NCBI GenBank assembly: GCA_023380955.1
Contig: JAMCTB010000133.1
Span: 1-15,799, forward strand
DNA length: 15,799 nucleotides
DNA from: Chloroflexota bacterium
GTDB lineage: Bacteria > Chloroflexota > UBA6077
Reading direction: 5' to 3'
The translations under genes were made by a program, and so were the position numbers. The notes under the pieces were generated by a model. That model saw only the letters and a list, made by a program, of their open reading frames with translations, had not been told where the DNA came from and did no database searches. Positions 12,488 to 15,799 of the stretch are shown here, one piece after another (the stretch's first letter is position 1; every line of letters begins with the position of its first letter).

Positions 12488-13896
12488 TTGCCGTTGGCCT
12501 CTTTCTTCTTCATCCGGCACAGCACGTGCTCGCCCACCTTGTACACGTCGCCGGCTCCCATGGTGATGATCAGGTCCCCCTGGGCGGCCTCGGCTTCCAG
12601 GATCGCCGCCGCCTCGGCCAGGCCGCCCACCAACTGCACGCCGGGGTGGCGCATCCGGGCCACCAGGTCCCGGCTGCTCACCGCCTCCCTCTCCTCCCGC
12701 CCGGCGGGGTGGTAGATGGGAAGCACCAACACCCTGTCGGCATCGGCGAAGGCCCCGGCGAACTCCCCCAGCAACTTCTCCGTCCGGTTGACGGTGTGGG
12801 GCTGGAAGACGCACCAGAGGCGCCCCTGGTGCCGCTCCCGAGCCGCCCGCAGGGTGGCCCGCACCGCCGTCGGATGGTGGGCGTAGTCGTCCAGCAGCGT
12901 CACCCCAGCGGCCTCGCCCACCAGCTCGAAACGCCGGCGGGTGCCCCGGAAGGAAGCGATGAGACCGGCGGCCGCGGCGGGATCCACACCAACGTGCGCC
13001 GCGGCCACGATGGCCGCCAGGGCATTGAGGGCGTAGTGCTGCCCCGACAGCAGCAGGGTGCACTGCTGCCGCGTGCCCGACGGCGTCTCGAAGGTGAAAC
13101 GGGTGCCAAATGGTGCCACCGGCGCGATCTCCACTATCCGCCAGTCCGCCTCGGGGGCGAACCCGTAGCTCTGGCGGGGAACCGCCGGCCGCATCTGCTG
13201 CAAGATGGGATCGTCGGCGTAGGTCACCAGCAGCCCATCTTGCGGCACCCGGCCCGCGAACTCGGCGAACGTGCGGGCGATCTCCTCCAGGTCCGCGTAG
13301 CAGTCCAGGTGGTCGGCCTCGACGCTGGTGATGATCGCCACCTTGGGCCAAAGCTGCAGGAAGGAGCGGTCGAACTCGTCGGCCTCGGCCACCAGGTAGG
13401 GGCTCCGGCCCAGCAGCCCGTGGCTCGGGAAGTCCAGGGGCTCCCCCCCGATCAAAGCTGTGGGGTCCAGTCCTGCTCTATGAAGGAGGAAGGCCAGCAT
13501 GCCGGTGGTGGTGGTCTTCCCGTGGGTTCCGGCCACCGCCAAGCCGTAGCTGTCGCCCATCAGCCAGCCCAGCAGCTCGGCCCGCTTCACCACTGGTATG
13601 CCTCGGCGCTGCGCCTCCAGCAGCTCGGGGTTATCGGATCTCGCCGCGGCGGTGGCCACCACCAGCTGCGCACCGATCACCGACTCCCCTGCATGGCCCA
13701 CGTTGACGCGGATCCCCATCCCCTCAAGCCGTTCGACGATCGAGGAGGACTTCACGTCGGACCCGGTCACCCGCTTGCCACGGCCGACCAGCAGCTCCGC
13801 CATGGCGCTCATCCCGATGCCCCCGATCCCCACAAAGTGCACCGTCTTGGCGCCGGCTAGCAGTCTTGAATCTCGAGTTGGCTGGCTCACAGTCAT
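12484..13896 (-). CDS. murC: UDP-N-acetylmuramate--L-alanine ligase
   Basis: This encodes 470 residues. It adds L-alanine to UDP-MurNAc using ATP, the first stem-peptide step, in the cytoplasm. The N-terminal Rossmann-type UDP site is HFVGIGGIGMSAMAELL (20-36), the ATP loop is GTHGKTTTTGML (123-134), EADEFDRSFL lies at 171-180, SVEADHLDCY follows, and the C-terminal domain carries LLDDYAHHPTAVRATL. HVGIGGxGM-type starts separate MurC from the other Mur ligases. The ATG at 13896 lies 3 nt after the ftsW stop. The downstream ftsQ overlaps it. No murB is fused or adjacent. Confidence 0.97.
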   Translation of the reverse strand: MTVSQPTRDSRLLAGAKTVHFVGIGGIGMSAMAELLVGRGKRVTGSDVKSSSIVERLEGMGIRVNVGHAGESVIGAQLVVATAAARSDNPELLEAQRRGIPVVKRAELLGWLMGDSYGLAVAGTHGKTTTTGMLAFLLHRAGLDPTALIGGEPLDFPSHGLLGRSPYLVAEADEFDRSFLQLWPKVAIITSVEADHLDCYADLEEIARTFAEFAGRVPQDGLLVTYADDPILQQMRPAVPRQSYGFAPEADWRIVEIAPVAPFGTRFTFETPSGTRQQCTLLLSGQHYALNALAAIVAAAHVGVDPAAAAGLIASFRGTRRRFELVGEAAGVTLLDDYAHHPTAVRATLRAARERHQGRLWCVFQPHTVNRTEKLLGEFAGAFADADRVLVLPIYHPAGREEREAVSSRDLVARMRHPGVQLVGGLAEAAAILEAEAAQGDLIITMGAGDVYKVGEHVLCRMKKKEANGK

Positions 13897-13899
13897 AGG

Positions 13900-15150
13900 T
13901 CAGATCCCCCGACGAGAACGGCTACTCCTCTTGGGCGCGAGATTCGCGCCGGAAGCAGCGAGACGCGGGCGAGAGGGCTTCCGCTGAAACATCTTGACCA
14001 CGGTTTCCCGTCGCTCCCCCCCGGTGGTGGGGATGGCGCGGTCGTATCGGGATACTCCCAGGAGCAACCCTACCCCCGCCATGCACACCAGGAGAGAGGA
14101 ACCACCGAAGCTGATGAAGGGTAGGGTGATGCCGGTGTAAGGGATCGTGTTGGTCACCACGGCGATGTTGGTAACGGCCTGCACCAGGATCATGCAGGTG
14201 ACGCCCGTGGCCAGCAGCCTCCCAAAGCGGTCCGGAGCCCTGAAGGCGATGCGGAACCCCCTCCAGGCCAGGACGGCAAACAGCACTATGACGGCGGCCG
14301 ATCCTATCAGCCCCAGCTCTTCGCCGATGATGGCGAAAATGGCGTCGGTGTGGGCGTTTGGCACGTAGTAGAACTTCTGCCGGCTGGCCCCCAACCCCAG
14401 TCCGGTGAGCCCCCCCGAACCGAGGGCTATCAACGTCTGGATGGTGTGCCATCCCGTATCCTTCGGATCGGCCCAGGGGTTCAGGAAGGCCTGAAGGCGA
14501 TCGTGCCGGTAGCCGGAGTGGACGATCAGGTAGGCGAAACCCACTACCCCGCCGGCACCCGCCACGAAGAAGTGGAGCAGGTTCGCACCCGCCACGAAGA
14601 ACAGGCAGGCCGCGGTGGCCACCACCACGAAGGAGGTGCCCATGTCGGGTTGGGCCATGATCAGCGCCGTCACCACGATCAGCAGCAGGGCGAAGGGCAC
14701 GAACCCGTAGGTGAGCTCCCGCACCCTCTTCCCCTTGCGGGCCAACCAGGCCGACATGTACACGATCAGCGCCAGCTTGGCGAACTCGCTCGGCTGTATG
14801 GGCGGCAGGGGTAGGGGACCCAACCTGATCCAGCGGGTTGCCCCGTAGTTGCCCACGCCTATCCCGGGTATCAGCACCAGCACCATGGCCCCCACCGTGA
14901 TCACCATCAAGGGGACCGACAGCCGCTCCAGCCGGTGGTAATCCACCAGCGCGGCCGCCACCATGAAGGCAGCGCCCACCAGGGCCCACACCACCTGCTT
15001 GCTGAGGAAGTAGGTGGCGTCGCCGAACTCGGACTGGGCCACCACGAAGCTGGCGCTGTAGACCATCTCCACCCCCAGCACCAGCAATACGATGGTGACC
15101 AGCAGCAGCGGGATATCGGGTGTCGGCCTGGGATGAGCCCTGGCGCTCAT
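13900..15150 (-). CDS. ftsW: Septal peptidoglycan polymerase FtsW (SEDS family)
   Basis: This encodes 416 residues and is a polytopic SEDS glycosyltransferase that polymerises lipid II at the septum with a class B PBP. About ten hydrophobic segments are visible. Family motifs are GNYGATRWIRLGPLPLPPIQ-PSEFAKLA in the first half, MAQPDMGTSFV, and near the end NTIPYTGITLPFISFGGSSLL. A Lys/Arg-rich cytoplasmic tail (MFQRKPSRPRL, SSRSRRGI) follows the last helix. Neighbours (murD upstream, murC downstream) favour FtsW over RodA or SpoVE. The ATG at 15150 has AAGGGGA upstream and lies 15 nt after the murD stop. In many clusters murG follows ftsW; here it does not. Confidence 0.96.
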   Translation of the reverse strand: MSARAHPRPTPDIPLLLVTIVLLVLGVEMVYSASFVVAQSEFGDATYFLSKQVVWALVGAAFMVAAALVDYHRLERLSVPLMVITVGAMVLVLIPGIGVGNYGATRWIRLGPLPLPPIQPSEFAKLALIVYMSAWLARKGKRVRELTYGFVPFALLLIVVTALIMAQPDMGTSFVVVATAACLFFVAGANLLHFFVAGAGGVVGFAYLIVHSGYRHDRLQAFLNPWADPKDTGWHTIQTLIALGSGGLTGLGLGASRQKFYYVPNAHTDAIFAIIGEELGLIGSAAVIVLFAVLAWRGFRIAFRAPDRFGRLLATGVTCMILVQAVTNIAVVTNTIPYTGITLPFISFGGSSLLVCMAGVGLLLGVSRYDRAIPTTGGERRETVVKMFQRKPSRPRLAASGANLAPKRSSRSRRGI

Positions 15151-15165
15151 CGATTCCCCTTCCCC

Positions 15166-15799
15166 TCAGGCTGGGTTGGCCAGCCTTCGAACGCATTCCC
15201 GGAAGCGCTCCCCACGCTCCTCGAAGTCCTTGAACATGTCGAAGCTGGTGCCGCCCGGCGCCAGCAGGACGACGTCCCCGGCGGAAGCGGCCCGTCTCGC
15301 CAATTCCACCGCCTCCTCCATGGAACCCGCCCTGAAGATGGGCGGTGCGACCGGTCCCGGGGCCTGCAGCACCGCGTTTTCGATGAGGTCACCGGCCTCG
15401 CCCAACAGCACCAGCGCCTTGACCCGCCGGCGGATCATCTCCCCCCAATCCTCCATGGGCAGGTGCTTGTCCCGCCCTCCCGCTATGAGGACGATGGGCT
15501 CTTCGAAGGAGCGAAGGCTTGCCATGGACCGCTCGGGGGCGGTGGCGATGGAGTCGTTGCAGAAGGTGACGCCCCCCAGCTCCGCCACCACCTCCAACCG
15601 GTGAGGGACCCCCCGGAAGCCGGAGATGGCCACTCGCATGGCCTCGGGGGGCACCCCCGTGGCCGACGCCACGGCCGTGGCAGCCACGACGTTGGACAGG
15701 TTGTGCCTGCCTCGCAGCCGCACCTCTCCCACCCGACACACCGTTTCCACGGAGGTCCCGCGGCGCAGCAGGATCCGATCCCCCTCCAGGTAGGCGCCC
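15166..15799 (-). CDS. murD: UDP-N-acetylmuramoylalanine--D-glutamate ligase, C-terminal part (cut by window edge)
   Basis: The frame runs off the right edge, leaving about 210 C-terminal residues. The central-domain end (LRGRHNLSNVVAATAVA) and the Mur ligase C-terminal domain (GFRGVPHRLEVVAEL, NDSIATAPERSMASL, VLIAGGRDKHLP, LLAPGGTSFDMFKDFEERG) identify a Mur ligase. The 'DSIATAPE' and 'AGGxDK' blocks and the position upstream of ftsW point to MurD, which adds D-glutamate to UDP-MurNAc-L-Ala. The first half with the ATP loop is outside the window. The stop lies 15 nt before ftsW. Confidence 0.95.
   Translation of the reverse strand, partial: GAYLEGDRILLRRGTSVETVCRVGEVRLRGRHNLSNVVAATAVASATGVPPEAMRVAISGFRGVPHRLEVVAELGGVTFCNDSIATAPERSMASLRSFEEPIVLIAGGRDKHLPMEDWGEMIRRRVKALVLLGEAGDLIENAVLQAPGPVAPPIFRAGSMEEAVELARRAASAGDVVLLAPGGTSFDMFKDFEERGERFRECVRRLANPA

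Noticed and set aside
12488..13351. Upstream extension of the ftsQ frame through murC
   Set aside because: Translation upstream of the GTG at 12487 is low-complexity Gly/Arg/Pro and would fully overlap murC; the GTGA overlap gives a natural start.
12526..13860. Long plus-strand open frame antisense to murC
   Set aside because: It mirrors the codon positions of murC, is rich in His/Gly/Pro/Arg, and has no ribosome site or family signature.
13922..15196. Alternative minus-strand frame overlapping ftsW
   Set aside because: The ftsW frame has clear SEDS motifs and membrane helices; this frame is Arg/Gly/His-rich noise.

Overview
The window is GC-rich, AT-poor bacterial chromosome, almost fully coding. 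It suggests a free-living, peptidoglycan-making bacterium, most plausibly a Chloroflexota member. The reasons are an Sbp/DUF1290 gene between ftsQ and ftsA, a secreted protein with the 'GLxVWR..DNWTAFTDG' type sequence that I associate with Chloroflexota, and frequent GTG/TTG starts behind strong Shine-Dalgarno sites. The phylum is inference, not proof.

Left block (about 140-4440, all minus strand, read right to left): blaI-type repressor, M56 (BlaR1-like) membrane metalloprotease without a sensor domain, a 36-residue Cys/Trp/Phe-rich peptide gene (2734-2844), a radical SAM/SPASM maturase, and a secreted two-module protein. After a hairpin comes a stand-alone CBS-pair gene. The five genes from blaI to the secreted protein are closely spaced and look like one operon. 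The small peptide has a near-perfect ribosome binding site and ends in PLCCWFFDCWGS directly in front of the maturase. This has the layout of a ribosomally made, radical-SAM-modified peptide (RiPP) system under BlaI/M56 control, and it is the most interesting part of the window.

Middle block (4500-6900): a divergent promoter pair separates blaI from a plus-strand NimA-like/pyridoxamine-phosphate-oxidase-family flavoprotein. It is followed by hemL (glutamate-1-semialdehyde aminomutase, tetrapyrrole synthesis) with its own promoter and a coupled DUF167 (YggU-like) gene. An 18-bp perfect inverted repeat closes this block against the convergent genes to its right.

Right block (6905-15799, all minus strand): the division and cell wall (dcw) cluster, read right to left: murD (cut by the window edge), ftsW, murC, ftsQ, sbp (DUF1290), ftsA, ftsZ, pgeF (peptidoglycan editing factor), yggS (PLP homeostasis) and yggT (membrane protein). 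Several junctions overlap or are very short: murC/ftsQ GTGA, sbp/ftsA TAATG, pgeF/yggS 8 nt. murG and murB are absent from the positions where many dcw clusters carry them. Stem-loops sit between ftsQ and sbp, ftsA and ftsZ, and ftsZ and pgeF, and may set the relative output of these genes. No rRNA, tRNA, CRISPR array or insertion sequence was recognised.
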